A stretch of DNA of 64,000 bases from Clostridium porci (GCF_009696375.1 NZ_VUMD01000005.1:1-64000); one strand, 5' to 3'. Positions 17,781 to 28,231 are shown, counted from the stretch's first letter. Notes: a model not told the origin generated them from the letters alone. Program-made: numbers and translations.

Positions 17781-17818
17781 GAGAATTGCCGGAAAAGCCG
17801 GTAGTTCTCTATTTTTTC
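17781..17818 (+). terminator. Rho-independent terminator after queT
   Basis: A 12-bp stem GAGAATTGCCGG against CCGGTAGTTCTC with an AAAA loop, followed by TATTTTTT. Another inverted pair, ACATCAGTCTGT/ACAGACTGATGT, spans the queT stop just upstream. Confidence 0.88.
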
Positions 17819-17867
17819 GCTGTAAGAGACAGTTTGATATTTTTTATATAGCTTTTCAGCTTTTTTT

Positions 17868-17876
17868 TGTTATAAT
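17868..17876 (+). promoter_or_regulatory. Probable extended -10 promoter of murC
   Basis: TGTTATAAT is an extended -10 element in an AT-rich stretch 82 bases before the murC start. No clear -35 box at normal spacing was seen. Confidence 0.45.
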
Positions 17877-17957
17877 TAAGGAAGAAAATTTTTATGCGGC
17901 CCAGGCGAAATAGAAGCAGGACAGAAATGTCCGGGGCACAGGGAAGGAATATCGGTT

Positions 17958-19343
17958 ATGTATAAGATAGATTTCGGAAAAAGGACACACGTGCATTTTA
18001 TTGGAATTGGAGGCATCAGTATGAGCGGTCTGGCGGAGATCCTTTTGGAGGAAGGGTTTTCGGTCAGCGGCTCCGACTCCCATGAGACTGAGCTTACAAA
18101 GCGTCTGGAGGAGCGGGGGGCAAGGGTATATTATGGTCAGCGTCCCTCTAACATAGAAAAGGAGCCGGAGATTGGCCTGGTAGTCTATACAGCGGCAATC
18201 CATGAGGATAACCCTGAGTTTATGGCAGCCAGGGAGAAGGGGCTTCCCATGCTGTCCAGGGCAGAGCTTTTAGGGGAAATGATGCGCAACTATAAGCAGT
18301 CCATCGCTGTGTCCGGCACCCACGGAAAGACGACAGTCACCTCCATGATAACTAGTATTCTTTTGGCAGGGGAAATAGATCCGGCTGTTTTAGTAGGAGG
18401 TATTCTTCGGGATATAGGCGGAAATATCCGAGTGGGAGGCCCGGAGGTCTTTGTGACAGAGGCCTGTGAGTATACCAACAGCTTCCTTTCCTTCTATCCC
18501 ACTATAGAAGTTATATTAAACATTGAGGAGGATCATCTGGATTTCTTTAAGGATATTCAGGATATCCGTCATTCCTTCCGGCTGTTTGCGGAAAAGCTGC
18601 CTGCAAATGGACTTTTGGTTATTAATAGTGATATTGAGGATGTGGACGCCCTTGTAAAGGATCTGAAATGCAGGGTAGTGACCGTTGGAAAAGATCCGGG
18701 CAGTTTTTATACAGCCAGTAACATTTCCTATGACGAGTACGCAAGACCCTCTTACGATCTGGTAATTCAGGGGGAGACGGTGAACCGTATCACCCTGGGT
18801 GTTACGGGGGAGCACAATGTATCAAATTCTCTTAGCGCCATTGCAGTTGCCATGGAGCTGGGACTTGGAATGGATGCGGTTATGTCCGGGCTTAAGAAGT
18901 TTACAGGCACGGATCGCAGGTTTGAAAGGAAGGGGGAGATTGGAGGAGTTACAATCATTGACGATTATGCCCACCATCCGCAGGAGATACGGGCCACACT
19001 GTCGGCCGCCAGGCATTATCCCCACAAGAGGCTGTGGTGTGTGTTCCAGCCTCACACCTATACAAGGACAAAGGCGTTTCTGGATCAATTTGCAGAGACG
19101 CTGGCTGCTGCTGACGAAGTAATTCTGGCGGACATCTATGCGGCCAGAGAGACAGATACGTTAGGCGTTAGTTCCCAGGATATAGCGGAGAGAATCGAAA
19201 GATTGGGTACGAAGGCCCATTACATTCCATCCTTTGACGAAATTGAAACTTTTATTTTGGAGCATTGTGTAAACGGTGATGTGTTGATAACTATGGGAGC
19301 GGGAGACATTGTAAAAGTAGGAGAAAAGCTGCTGGGTCAATAG
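17958..19343 (+). CDS. murC: UDP-N-acetylmuramate--L-alanine ligase MurC
   Basis: This cytoplasmic ATP-dependent ligase adds L-Ala to UDP-MurNAc, the first peptide step of peptidoglycan precursor synthesis. At 461 residues it has the usual length. The N-terminal Rossmann-like domain has GIGGISMSGLAEIL, the central domain has the ATP-binding loop SGTHGKTTVTSM, and EACEYTNSFL and DDYAHHPQEI mark the catalytic and C-terminal regions. ATG 17958 follows GGAAGGA. The gene sits alone, and its stop directly precedes the first DnaA box of the next region. Confidence 0.98.
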   Translation: MYKIDFGKRTHVHFIGIGGISMSGLAEILLEEGFSVSGSDSHETELTKRLEERGARVYYGQRPSNIEKEPEIGLVVYTAAIHEDNPEFMAAREKGLPMLSRAELLGEMMRNYKQSIAVSGTHGKTTVTSMITSILLAGEIDPAVLVGGILRDIGGNIRVGGPEVFVTEACEYTNSFLSFYPTIEVILNIEEDHLDFFKDIQDIRHSFRLFAEKLPANGLLVINSDIEDVDALVKDLKCRVVTVGKDPGSFYTASNISYDEYARPSYDLVIQGETVNRITLGVTGEHNVSNSLSAIAVAMELGLGMDAVMSGLKKFTGTDRRFERKGEIGGVTIIDDYAHHPQEIRATLSAARHYPHKRLWCVFQPHTYTRTKAFLDQFAETLAAADEVILADIYAARETDTLGVSSQDIAERIERLGTKAHYIPSFDEIETFILEHCVNGDVLITMGAGDIVKVGEKLLGQ

Positions 19344-19542
19344 TTATCCACAATATCCACAGGGTTTTCAACATTTTATGTAAAGAAGCTATGTGGATTG
19401 CTTAATTGACATAAAAGAACAGGATGGATTTAAAAAAACCTGGATTTACATGGAAAACAAAGGCTTCCTTTGTGGAATCAGGTAATTATGTCCACCTTTT
19501 ATCCACAATATCCACAATACCCACAACGAGAATTGTGCATAA
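19344..19542. promoter_or_regulatory. DnaA-box cluster upstream of the helicase-loader genes
   Basis: Consensus TTATCCACA occurs at 19344-19352 and 19499-19507, and TTATGCACA occurs on the minus strand at 19534-19542. Close variants abut these boxes: ATATCCACA at 19353-19361, then ATATCCACA (19508-19516) and ATACCCACA (19517-19525), giving a contiguous triple. The downstream genes encode DnaD- and DnaC/DnaI-like helicase loaders. In Bacillus subtilis DnaA regulates the dnaB-dnaI operon, so DnaA autocontrol of loader supply is likely. Confidence 0.8.
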
Positions 19543-19606
19543 GAGTCACTATTTTCTTTTGATTGCAGATGTGTTATGATAAGGGCATGATAAGGAGAGG
19601 CAAACT

Positions 19607-20773
19607 ATGGGCGGGAATTTGAAGGACAGATGGAATATTCCAATCACAGCGGTAGCGAATGAATTTATTGACGAATATATGGCCGGGGCCAATGGGGAGT
19701 ATGTGAAGGTATATCTCTACATACTGCGTCATCAGTCCAGCCCTTTGACCATAGATATGATAGCGGATGGGCTGAATCATACGGAATCCGACGTGCGCAG
19801 AGCCCTGGCTTACTGGCTGCGTCTGGGTGTGCTTTCTGAGGGGGCGGAAGGAGCAAGGGACAGCGGGGCTGGTTCCGAGGGCAGCCGGGAGGAGGACAGC
19901 GGTCTGGAGGTCTGGTCCTCCGATAGGTCTTCCGGGGAGCTTATTTCCGAGAAAGAGACGGCTGCAACAGGCGGACAGGCAACTTTCAGGCTGGATCAGA
20001 AAAGGAATCGGGCAGAGACACAGCTTAAGGAGCCTGTGTATTCCCAGGAGTCCGTAAACCGTCTGGCTCAGGACGAGGCGTTTTCGCAGCTTCTCTATAT
20101 CGCTCAGAAGTATATGAACCGGGTTTTCACACCCAGGGATTGTCAGGTTTTTGCTTATCTTTATGATGAGCTGGGGATGAGCGGAGAGCTGCTGGAGTAT
20201 CTGGTGGAGTACTGCGCCCAGAATGGTCACTGCTCTGTACGTTACATAGAGGCGGTAGCCTTAAACTGGCATAAGCAGGAAATTAAGACGGTGAAGGATG
20301 CAAAGCTCTATTCTGCCTCCTACAGCCAGGATTCCTTTGCTGTGATGAAAGCCTTCGGGCTCAACAGCAGGAATCCTGGGCTGCCGGAGCAGAAATTGAT
20401 GGACAAGTGGTTTAAGGATTTTTGCTTTTCCAGGGATCTGGTGCTGGAGGCCTGCAGCAGAACCATCACAGCCATTCACAGTCCCAGCTTCCAGTATGCG
20501 GATAAAATTCTTTCAGACTGGAAGGAGGCTGGAGTAAGAAGCTTGAGGGATGTGAAAGCTTTGGATGCAAAGCATGCCTCTGAAAAGGAGGCGGGCGGTC
20601 AGAGGAGAGAGCCTTGGTTTGCCAGGCAGGAGGGAGGCAAAAGCGCTTCCCTGCAGGGAAGCGCTGCACGGAAAGGTGCCCCCAATCAGTTCCACAATTT
20701 TGAGCAGAGGGATACAGATTACGACGCGCTGATGCTAAAGCAGGTGAGGGAATGGGTGGGACATCAGTCCTAG
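19607..20773 (+). CDS. DnaD-domain replication initiation protein
   Basis: A 388-residue protein of the DnaD/DnaB(Gram-positive) family, which remodels origin DNA and helps load the replicative helicase. Residues 1-90 form a winged-helix domain (VKVYLYILRHQSSPLTIDMI). A Glu/Gly/Ser-rich linker of about 70 residues follows. The DnaB_2/DnaD C-terminal domain (about 150-230) contains YLYDELGMSGELLEYLVEYC, then a second similar helical repeat and a basic, disordered tail. It starts 65 bases after the last DnaA box. The helicase-loader ATPase gene follows 57 bases downstream, so the two probably form an operon. Confidence 0.9.
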   Translation: MGGNLKDRWNIPITAVANEFIDEYMAGANGEYVKVYLYILRHQSSPLTIDMIADGLNHTESDVRRALAYWLRLGVLSEGAEGARDSGAGSEGSREEDSGLEVWSSDRSSGELISEKETAATGGQATFRLDQKRNRAETQLKEPVYSQESVNRLAQDEAFSQLLYIAQKYMNRVFTPRDCQVFAYLYDELGMSGELLEYLVEYCAQNGHCSVRYIEAVALNWHKQEIKTVKDAKLYSASYSQDSFAVMKAFGLNSRNPGLPEQKLMDKWFKDFCFSRDLVLEACSRTITAIHSPSFQYADKILSDWKEAGVRSLRDVKALDAKHASEKEAGGQRREPWFARQEGGKSASLQGSAARKGAPNQFHNFEQRDTDYDALMLKQVREWVGHQS

Positions 20774-20830
20774 GACTGGGGGGGCCGGCAGCCCTTAACC
20801 GCCTCTGGATGCAGATAAGGAGATAGGATA

Positions 20831-21811
20831 ATGGCACTTAGTAATTCTCAATATGATGCGATTATGAGAGCCTACGGACGGCAACAGATTGAGAACCGGC
20901 ACCAGCTGGAGGAGCGGCGCAGAGAGATTTATGAGAAAATTCCTGCGGTGAGGGAGCTGGAGGCAGAGATTGCCGGTCGTTCCGTAGCGTGTGCGAAAAA
21001 GCTTTTGGAGGGGGATGGCGATGTAATTCACAGGCTGCGGGAGGACTTAAGGGATTTACGGGAGCAGAAAGCGCTTCTTATCAAGGCGGCAGGCTATCCC
21101 CACAACTATCTGGAGCTGTGGTACCGCTGTCCTGAGTGTAAGGACACCGGCCTGGTGGATGGGAAGAAATGCCGCTGCTTCCTGAAAGCTCAGATGAAGC
21201 TTCTTCATGATCAGTCGAATCTGGAGGATGTGCTGGAACGGGAAAACTTTGCCTCCTTAACCTATGAATATTATGATAATAGTGAAATGATTCCCCAGGT
21301 GGGAGCTACCAATGCGGCCTATATGCGGCTGGTTGTGAAGCAGTGCAGGGATTTTGTAAAGGACTTTGATAAGAAGCATGAGAATCTTCTTTTTACCGGA
21401 AGTACAGGGGTGGGGAAGACATTTCTCACCAACTGTATTGCCAGGGAGCTAATGGATTCGTACCATTCCGTTATCTATATGACGGCGGGAGATTTATTTG
21501 AAGTATTTTCCCGGAATAAGTTTGATTATGAAAACGCAGAGGAGATGCGGGATATGTATCGCTTTATTCTGGACTGCGACCTGCTCATAATTGATGATTT
21601 GGGGACGGAGCTAAATAACAGCTTTACCTCCTCCCAGCTCTTTTACTGCATCAATGAACGGATGAATATGCGCTGTTCCACGATTATCTCTACGAATCTG
21701 ACGCCAGCCAGGCTCCGGGATTCCTACACGGATCGGGTAGCATCCAGAATTATGAGCGGCTATCGGATCATTCCGTTATATGGGGGAGATATACGGTTGT
21801 TAAAAAAATAA
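20831..21811 (+). CDS. Helicase loader ATPase, DnaC/DnaI-like
   Basis: A 326-residue AAA+ ATPase predicted to load DnaB helicase at origins and restarted forks. The N-terminal region is helical and contains a Cys cluster (CPECKDTG and KKCRCF, about residues 100-118) that probably binds zinc, as in DnaI. The AAA+ module has Walker A (GSTGVGKTF), Walker B (LLIIDDLGTE) and a sensor motif STNLTPARL. It is co-directional with the DnaD-like gene, which is the usual partner in Firmicutes. Confidence 0.94.
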   Translation: MALSNSQYDAIMRAYGRQQIENRHQLEERRREIYEKIPAVRELEAEIAGRSVACAKKLLEGDGDVIHRLREDLRDLREQKALLIKAAGYPHNYLELWYRCPECKDTGLVDGKKCRCFLKAQMKLLHDQSNLEDVLERENFASLTYEYYDNSEMIPQVGATNAAYMRLVVKQCRDFVKDFDKKHENLLFTGSTGVGKTFLTNCIARELMDSYHSVIYMTAGDLFEVFSRNKFDYENAEEMRDMYRFILDCDLLIIDDLGTELNNSFTSSQLFYCINERMNMRCSTIISTNLTPARLRDSYTDRVASRIMSGYRIIPLYGGDIRLLKK

Positions 21812-21842
21812 TGATATGCAGGGCAATCCCCCAGGAAGATTC

Positions 21843-21872
21843 TTGACGAATCAGTGGAAGTGGTGGTATAAC
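21843..21872 (+). promoter_or_regulatory. prs promoter
   Basis: TTGACG (21843-21848), an 18-base spacer, then TATAAC (21867-21872). The short leader that follows can form an ACCGG/CCGGT hairpin before AGGAGG. Confidence 0.6.
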
Positions 21873-21934
21873 TGTAACGCACGTTACCGGTTGGGCAGCT
21901 AGGCCGCCGGTCTAAGACAGGAGGATACGAAGTC

Positions 21935-23104
21935 ATGTTATATGAGGAGAAAGTCATTGAAACCATACCCGTTGGGCCGCTGGGACTAATTCCCCTTAAC
22001 AGCTGTACGGAACTGGGGAGCAAGGTGGACGCATATCTGGTGGATTGGAGATGTGAGCGGGAGAGCGAGCACAAATCAACCATTGCATTTTCCGGTTATC
22101 AGAGAGATTCTTATATTATCCAGGCCAGCACTCCCAGGTTTGGCTCAGGAGAAGGAAAGGGTACGGTTCTTCAGTCCGTTAGAGGTGACGACCTCTATAT
22201 CATGGTGGACGTATGCAATTACAGCCTGACCTACTCGCTGTTTGGTATGACCAATCACATGTCGCCGGACGATCATTTTCAGGATTTAAAGCGTGTGATT
22301 GCGGCCGCTGCCGGTAAAGCCAGGAGAATTAATGTGATTATGCCCTTTTTATATGAGAGCAGGCAGCATAAACGTTCTGGACGGGAGTCCCTGGACTGCG
22401 CTCTGGCTCTTAAGGAGCTGGTGAATATGGGAGTAGAGAATATCATCACCTTTGACGCCCACGATCCCAGAGTTCAGAATGCCATTCCTTCAAAGGGCTT
22501 TGAGACGGTACAGCCCATCTATCAGTTCCTTAAGTATCTTCTCAAGACTGAGACAAAGCTTCAGATAGACAGCGACCATATGATGGTTATCAGCCCTGAC
22601 GAGGGAGGTACCGGCCGGGCTGTATATTTTTCAAACATGCTGGGACTGGATATGGGGATGTTTTACAAGCGCCGTGACTATACAAAGATTATTAATGGAC
22701 GTAATCCCATCGTTGCCCATGAGTTTCTGGGAAGCAGCGTAGAAGGGAAGGACGTGCTGATTATTGACGATATGATTTCTTCCGGTGAGAGCGTGCTGGA
22801 CGTAGCCAAGGAGCTTAAGCGCAGGAAAGCGGGGAAGGTATTTGTCTGCTCCACCTTCGGGCTTTTTACCGGAGGGCTTGCCAAATTTGATGAATACTAT
22901 GACAAGGGAATTATTGATCGGATTCTTACCACCAACCTGGTGTATCAGACGCCGGAGCTGCTTAAGCGGCCCTACTATATTAATGTGGATATGAGCAAGT
23001 ACATCGCTCTTATTATTGACAACCTGAATCATGATGCGTCCTTAAGCGAGCTGCTGACGCCGACGAAGAGAATTACACGCCTGCTGGAACAGTACCGCAG
23101 CTGA
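21935..23104 (+). CDS. prs: Ribose-phosphate pyrophosphokinase
   Basis: Makes PRPP from ribose 5-phosphate and ATP, feeding purine, pyrimidine, histidine, tryptophan and NAD synthesis. The PRPP-binding loop is VLIIDDMISSGES (about residues 270-282), and the ATP/metal region contains FDAHDPRVQNA. At 389 residues it is longer than classical enzymes of about 315; the extra length is an N-terminal extension of about 60 residues and internal loops, a form seen in Clostridia and Bacteroidetes. Regulatory behaviour may therefore differ from the classical type I enzyme. Confidence 0.93.
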   Translation: MLYEEKVIETIPVGPLGLIPLNSCTELGSKVDAYLVDWRCERESEHKSTIAFSGYQRDSYIIQASTPRFGSGEGKGTVLQSVRGDDLYIMVDVCNYSLTYSLFGMTNHMSPDDHFQDLKRVIAAAAGKARRINVIMPFLYESRQHKRSGRESLDCALALKELVNMGVENIITFDAHDPRVQNAIPSKGFETVQPIYQFLKYLLKTETKLQIDSDHMMVISPDEGGTGRAVYFSNMLGLDMGMFYKRRDYTKIINGRNPIVAHEFLGSSVEGKDVLIIDDMISSGESVLDVAKELKRRKAGKVFVCSTFGLFTGGLAKFDEYYDKGIIDRILTTNLVYQTPELLKRPYYINVDMSKYIALIIDNLNHDASLSELLTPTKRITRLLEQYRS

Positions 23105-23168
23105 TATAGGTATATATCAGAAGGAGAAGCTCTGGCTGACCTGCCAGAGCTGACTGCCAGATAAAAAT

Positions 23169-23218
23169 GGCCCTCTTCCCTATGCAAGGGCTGTAAAGCC
23201 TGGGGAGGCGGCCTTTTT
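23169..23218 (+). terminator. Terminator after prs
   Basis: A 12-base arm GGCCCTCTTCCC pairs with GGGGAGGCGGCC with one mismatch and G-U pairs, followed by TTTTT. A second 9-bp inverted repeat, TCTCCTGGA/TCCAGGAGA, lies about 60 bases downstream without a T-run. Confidence 0.8.
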
Positions 23219-23395
23219 GCTTTCCGGCAAAGCTGTTAATGAGGTAATGGGTTCTGTAAAATTGATAAGGAAGGGTCTCCTGGAAAGAAGCCTGTGCCGC
23301 GTCCAGGAGATGGCTGTCAAAATCTGATTTTAAGAAAAATGCAAATAGAACCTCGGAATTACCTAATAGGTATTCTATAAGAAGGGAGGCCCTGT

Positions 23396-24439
23396 ATGGA
23401 GAAGGAATTTCGCGGCAGGATATACTGGCTCACATGTTTCTTCAGCATTCTGGTTATATGGCTGCATTCCTTTAACGGGGAATTGTTCCTGGGAGCCACT
23501 GAGACAGGCGCATGGGTGGATCGGGTGGAGCGGGCCGTAGGGAGCCTGGGACAGATTGCGGTGCCCGGTTTTTTTATGGTATCCTCCTACCTGTTCTACC
23601 GGGGCTTTACCTGGAAAAAGCTGCTCCCCAAATGGCGTACCAGAGTGAATAGCCTTCTAATCCCTTATCTTCTTTGGAATCTTTTGTATTATATAGGCTA
23701 TGTGGTCGCTACCCGCCTTCCGGGAGTTTCTCATGTGATAGGAAAAACGCCGGTGCCCTTTAACCTGGAACAGGCAGCTGCGGCTGTCGTCCGCTATGCC
23801 TACAATCCTGTATTCTGGTATCTGTACCAGCTGATTCTTTTGGTTGCTCTGGCCCCTGTTATCTATGTCTTGTGTAAAAACACCTGGGTGGGAGGCGTGA
23901 GTATTCTGACTGTCATGTTTGCCCTCTGGAAAAACTGGGATTTTCCTTTTCTGAATATGGATGCCTTTTTCTACACCTGTACAGCTGCTTATATAAGCCT
24001 TCACAGAGACGGCTGGGGCCGGGCGGCAGAGCATAGCGGCGAGGGGAGGAATCGTTGGCTGCTGCCGCTGGCTCTTCTTCTTGCGTCCGGAAGTCTGGCG
24101 TTTCTTGGACAGCCTGGCAGATGCCTGTATGAAACGGCTTTGTTTACTGTGTTATTCAGGCTGTTGGGGGTATGCGCAGCCTGGGTGGTATCAGGCTATA
24201 TAAAGTTTCCCAGAACAAGGGAGTGGATGAAGCACAATTTCTTCCTTTATGCCATTCACTTTGCGTGGGTAAGGCTTTTTAATAAAGCAGGAGCCTTCAT
24301 ACTGCCTGCTCGTCCTGCCTCAGCCCTGCTCATGTTTTTTTTGATGCCGGTGTTCATGGTGGCCTTAAGTCATTGGATTGGAAAAGGTCTTGCGCAGGTG
24401 GCTCCAAAGGTTTTCAGAGTTTTGTCAGGAGGCAGATGA
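23396..24439 (+). CDS. Membrane acyltransferase, acyltransferase-3 family
   Basis: A 347-residue integral membrane protein with about ten hydrophobic segments. The opening RIYWLTCFFSILVIWLHSF holds the characteristic His, and the block VPGFFMVSSYLFYRG is typical of OafA-like acyltransferases. These enzymes acylate cell-surface sugars, peptidoglycan or secreted glycans. The gene is monocistronic, between prs and recA, with no glycan-synthesis neighbours, so the acceptor cannot be named. It starts at ATG 23396 after GAAGGGAGG. Confidence 0.85.
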   Translation: MEKEFRGRIYWLTCFFSILVIWLHSFNGELFLGATETGAWVDRVERAVGSLGQIAVPGFFMVSSYLFYRGFTWKKLLPKWRTRVNSLLIPYLLWNLLYYIGYVVATRLPGVSHVIGKTPVPFNLEQAAAAVVRYAYNPVFWYLYQLILLVALAPVIYVLCKNTWVGGVSILTVMFALWKNWDFPFLNMDAFFYTCTAAYISLHRDGWGRAAEHSGEGRNRWLLPLALLLASGSLAFLGQPGRCLYETALFTVLFRLLGVCAAWVVSGYIKFPRTREWMKHNFFLYAIHFAWVRLFNKAGAFILPARPASALLMFFLMPVFMVALSHWIGKGLAQVAPKVFRVLSGGR

Positions 24440-24669
24440 TGACCTGTTTTTTGCCTTCTTTTTCTTTGAATGATTGCAAAAACCGGCAGGTTATGATATT
24501 CTTTAATTACATTCGCAGAATGTTCTTTCTGCGCGGCTTTGGTTCTGCCTTTCGGGGCTGTCATTCAGGTGTATGCACAGGCGCCAGCAGGCGGGCGGTT
24601 CGCCCGGCGTTCACAGAGAATTGGGAATGAAGGAAGTATAAGATAGGTAGGTGGATGGGAAAATAAAGG

Positions 24670-24722
24670 TTGACATTTAAATGAATCTATACTATGATTG
24701 TAACAGGAAAGAACGTTTGTTC
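24670..24722 (+). promoter_or_regulatory. recA promoter with LexA (SOS) box
   Basis: TTGACA (24670-24675), a 17-base spacer, TATGAT (24693-24698), then GAACGTTTGTTC (24711-24722) followed by G. The palindrome GAAC-N4-GTTC is the Gram-positive LexA box. It sits just downstream of the -10 box, a good place for repression. Confidence 0.9.
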
Positions 24723-24737
24723 GAATTGGAGGATAAT

Positions 24738-25913
24738 ATGGCCAGAGAAGAAAAGAATCATGTGATCAACAGAGATATGAATAAAGAAGAAAAGCTGAAA
24801 GCCCTGGATGCAGCCCTGACCCATATAGAAAAAGCATATGGAAAGGGCTCTGTCATGAAGCTGGGGGATAGGGCGGCTCGTATGAATATAGAGACAGTGC
24901 CTACAGGCTCGATCAGTCTGGATATAGCCCTGGGCCTTGGGGGCGTTCCAAAGGGAAGGATTGTAGAGGTGTATGGACCGGAGTCCTCTGGTAAGACCAC
25001 CGTAGCCCTTCATATGGTGGCAGAGGTTCAGAAGCGGGGTGGTATTGCCGGCTTTATTGATGCAGAGCACGCTCTGGACCCTGTATATGCAGGAAACATA
25101 GGCGTGGATATTGATAACCTGTACATATCCCAGCCGGATAACGGAGAGCAGGCATTGGAGATTACTGAGACTATGGTTCGTTCCGGCGCAGTTGATATTG
25201 TGATTGTGGATTCTGTGGCTGCCCTGGTTCCCAAGGCGGAGATTGACGGTGAGATGGGCGATTCCCATGTGGGCCTTCAGGCAAGGCTGATGTCCCAGGC
25301 TTTGCGCAAGCTTACGGCTATTATCAGCAAGTCCAACTGCATCGTAATTTTTATTAATCAGCTTCGTGAAAAGGTAGGAGTAATGTTCGGCAATCCAGAG
25401 ACTACCACAGGAGGCCGCGCCCTTAAGTTCTACTCATCTGTACGGCTGGATGTCCGCAAGATCGAGACGCTAAAGCAGGGAGGAGATGTGATTGGCAACC
25501 GTGTCCGCGTAAAGATTGTGAAGAATAAAATTGCGCCGCCCTTTAAAGAGGCTGAGTTCGATATTATGTTCGGTAAGGGTATTTCCAAGGAAGGCGATAT
25601 TCTGGATCTGGCAGTGAAGGAGAATATTGTGGAGAAGAGCGGCGCATGGTTTGCCTACGGCGGCATCAAGATTGGACAGGGCCGGGAAAACGCCAAAAGC
25701 TACCTGCTGGAGAATCCTTCGGTTTGCTCTGAGATAGAGGCTAAGGTGAGAGCCCGGTACGAGCTTCCAGGCACAGAGGAAGCGCTGAAGCCAGAGGCAA
25801 AGGAGACCTTAGAAAGTTCCAAAGGCGCTCCAAAGATGCCGGAGGGCAGCTCCAAAGGAGAGATAAGGACTGGAGCAGGAGCAGACTTTGGGGATGCTCC
25901 TGAGAGAAAATGA
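24738..25913 (+). CDS. recA: Recombinase RecA
   Basis: DNA strand-exchange ATPase and co-protease for LexA. The sequence has Walker A (GPESSGKTT), the MAW-like [12 protein letters not shown] region, the L2 loop [19 protein letters not shown] and Walker B ([10 protein letters not shown]). The start is ATG 24738 with GGAGGA upstream, giving 391 residues; an in-frame ATG at 24681 lies inside the promoter. Beyond the core of about 345 residues there is an unusual Pro/Ser/Glu/Gly-rich tail of about 45 residues. The stop overlaps recX by 4 bases. Confidence 0.98.
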   Translation: MAREEKNHVINRDMNKEEKLKALDAALTHIEKAYGKGSVMKLGDRAARMNIETVPTGSISLDIALGLGGVPKGRIVEVYGPESSGKTTVALHMVAEVQKRGGIAGFIDAEHALDPVYAGNIGVDIDNLYISQPDNGEQALEITETMVRSGAVDIVIVDSVAALVPKAEIDGEMGDSHVGLQARLMSQALRKLTAIISKSNCIVIFINQLREKVGVMFGNPETTTGGRALKFYSSVRLDVRKIETLKQGGDVIGNRVRVKIVKNKIAPPFKEAEFDIMFGKGISKEGDILDLAVKENIVEKSGAWFAYGGIKIGQGRENAKSYLLENPSVCSEIEAKVRARYELPGTEEALKPEAKETLESSKGAPKMPEGSSKGEIRTGAGADFGDAPERK

Positions 25914-26527
25914 CGGTCGCAGCCATCATCCCTGTAGATAAGAGAAAGAGCAAAGTGCTCCTGGAGGAGGGCTTTGCCTTTGTTTTATACAGAGGTGAGC
26001 TGGAACAATTCGGCATCCGGGAAGGGGAGGAGTTGGGAGAGGACACCTTCCACCGTTTGCTTACGGAGATTCTGATGGACCGGGCTAAGGAGCGGGCCCT
26101 CTATCTCCTGGGAGCCTCCGCCAAGACGGAGAGTTGGATGCGCAGGAAGCTTTCCGGGGAAGGCTATCCGGCGGAGGCTGTGGACTATGCCCTGAACGTT
26201 TTAAAAGAGTACCATTATATTGATGATAGGGCCTATACAGAAGCCTTTATCCGTTTTACATGCGGGAAAAAGAGTCTCAGGCAGATTGAATTTGAGCTTC
26301 AGCAGAAGGGAGTTTCAAAGGAGCTGATCCGATCGGTTCTGGAGGAATTTCCTGTAGATGAGGAGGAAAGCGCCAGAGGGCTTTTGGTAAAACGCTTGAA
26401 GGGAAGGACTGAAATTACCCGTGAGGAAAGGAACCGTCTGGCGGGATACCTGAGCCGGAAGGGATATTCCTTGGATGTAATTAACCGTGTGATAAGGGAG
26501 TTTGAGACCTCCGGCAGTTTGGAATGA
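25910..26527 (+). CDS. recX: RecA regulator RecX
   Basis: A 205-residue helical protein that binds RecA filaments and limits their activity. It shows the three-helix repeats of the family, for example [37 protein letters not shown] and [15 protein letters not shown]. It is translationally coupled to recA (ATGA overlap), so its level follows SOS induction. Confidence 0.95.
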   Translation: MTVAAIIPVDKRKSKVLLEEGFAFVLYRGELEQFGIREGEELGEDTFHRLLTEILMDRAKERALYLLGASAKTESWMRRKLSGEGYPAEAVDYALNVLKEYHYIDDRAYTEAFIRFTCGKKSLRQIEFELQQKGVSKELIRSVLEEFPVDEEESARGLLVKRLKGRTEITREERNRLAGYLSRKGYSLDVINRVIREFETSGSLE

Positions 26528-26659
26528 AGGAATTGAATTTTGTCTATATTGACTGGATTACCGGAAATTGGGAGGAAGAGTCTTGACATAATTCTGTAAA
26601 AAGTATAAAATTAATGCGTTGTAGTTTGTACAATGAAAATTAAATAAGGAGGTGCTCCT

Positions 26660-28210
26660 GTGTTACAGATAATGGTCCCTTTGATGATGATCATCACAGT
26701 AATTGCGGCTATTATTGTCTGGTTCGCGGCACGCAGCTACGAGCGTAAGCAATATGACAGCAAGGTGGGAAGTGCGGAAGAGAAATCCAGAGAAATAATA
26801 GATGAAGCATTAAAAACCGCAGAGACAAAGAAGCGAGAAGCTCTCCTGGAAGCCAAGGAAGAATCCTTAAAGACGAAAAATGAGTTAGAGAAGGAAACCA
26901 GGGAAAGAAGGGCAGAACTTCAACGGTATGAAAAACGTGTATTAAGTAAAGAAGAAAACGTTGAGAAGAAGGCAGATGCATTAGAAAGGAAGGAGGCTGA
27001 CCTGGTCAGAAGGGAGAATATTCTTACGAAGCGCACAGCGGAAGTGGAATCCCAGTATGAGCAGGGGATGCAGGAATTAGAGCGGATATCCGGTCTTACC
27101 TCCGAACAAGCAAAAGAATATCTTTTAAAATCTGTTGAAGAAGATGTAAAGCATGACACAGCTAAATTGATTAAGGAACTGGAAAACAAGGCAAAAGAAG
27201 AGGCTGATAAGAAGGCAAGGGATCTGGTAGTTACCGCTATTCAAAGATGCGCTGCGGATCACGTTGCTGAGACAACAGTTTCTGTTGTACAGCTTCCCAA
27301 TGATGAGATGAAGGGCCGCATCATCGGGCGGGAGGGACGCAATATCAGAACCCTGGAAACCCTGACTGGTGTGGAGTTGATTATCGACGATACCCCGGAG
27401 GCAGTAGTATTATCTGGGTTTGATCCGATACGGAGAGAAGTTGCAAGGATTGCATTGGAGCGTTTGATTGTGGACGGACGTATCCATCCGGCCAGGATCG
27501 AGGAAATGGTTGAAAAGGCGCAGAAGGAAGTGGAGATCAACATGAGGGAAGAGGGCGAGGCTGCCTGTCTTGAGGTTGGTATTCATGGAATTCATCCTGA
27601 GCTGGTTAAGCTCTTAGGTAAGATGAGATTCAGAACCAGCTACGGACAGAATGCCTTGAAGCATTCCATTGAAGTGGCTCAGTTGTCAGGACTTCTGGCA
27701 TCGGAGCTTGGTTTAGACGTGCGTTTAGCCAAACGTGCCGGTTTATTACATGACATTGGCAAATCCGTTGACCATGATATGGAAGGAACCCATGTTCAGT
27801 TAGGTTCGGATCTTTGTAAAAAATATAAAGAGTCAGCAACCGTATTGAATGCGGTGGAATCCCATCATGGCGATGTTGAGCCCACGAGCCTTATTTCTTG
27901 TATTGTCCAGGCTGCTGATACAATTTCTGCTGCCAGACCTGGTGCAAGACGTGAGACTCTGGAAACATATACAAACAGATTGAAGCAATTAGAAGATATT
28001 ACAAACTCCTTTAAAGGAGTAGACAAGTCCTTTGCGATTCAGGCAGGCCGCGAGGTTCGTATCATGGTTGTTCCGGATCAGATTAACGACGACGATATGA
28101 TATTGCTGGCCAGAGACGTTTCCAAGCGTATTGAGGAGGAGCTTGAGTATCCGGGACAGATTAAAGTAAATGTAATCCGGGAGTCCAGGGTTACTGATTT
28201 TGCAAAATAA
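26660..28210 (+). CDS. rny: Ribonuclease Y
   Basis: Membrane-anchored endoribonuclease that starts mRNA decay in Firmicutes. An N-terminal span (about 4-23) precedes a long coiled coil (about 30-195). A KH domain follows (about 205-270, with [15 protein letters not shown]), then an HD domain with the catalytic pair in [12 protein letters not shown]. At 516 residues the length is standard. The start is GTG 26660 just after AAGGAGGTG. It is transcribed alone and ends at a strong terminator. Confidence 0.97.
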   Translation: MLQIMVPLMMIITVIAAIIVWFAARSYERKQYDSKVGSAEEKSREIIDEALKTAETKKREALLEAKEESLKTKNELEKETRERRAELQRYEKRVLSKEENVEKKADALERKEADLVRRENILTKRTAEVESQYEQGMQELERISGLTSEQAKEYLLKSVEEDVKHDTAKLIKELENKAKEEADKKARDLVVTAIQRCAADHVAETTVSVVQLPNDEMKGRIIGREGRNIRTLETLTGVELIIDDTPEAVVLSGFDPIRREVARIALERLIVDGRIHPARIEEMVEKAQKEVEINMREEGEAACLEVGIHGIHPELVKLLGKMRFRTSYGQNALKHSIEVAQLSGLLASELGLDVRLAKRAGLLHDIGKSVDHDMEGTHVQLGSDLCKKYKESATVLNAVESHHGDVEPTSLISCIVQAADTISAARPGARRETLETYTNRLKQLEDITNSFKGVDKSFAIQAGREVRIMVVPDQINDDDMILLARDVSKRIEEELEYPGQIKVNVIRESRVTDFAK

Positions 28211-28231
28211 TTGTTCGGAGAATAAACACAT

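Noticed and set aside
24681-24737. In-frame upstream ATG giving a longer RecA
   Set aside because: It lies between the -35 and -10 boxes, and the LexA box follows it; ATG 24738 has a good ribosome site.
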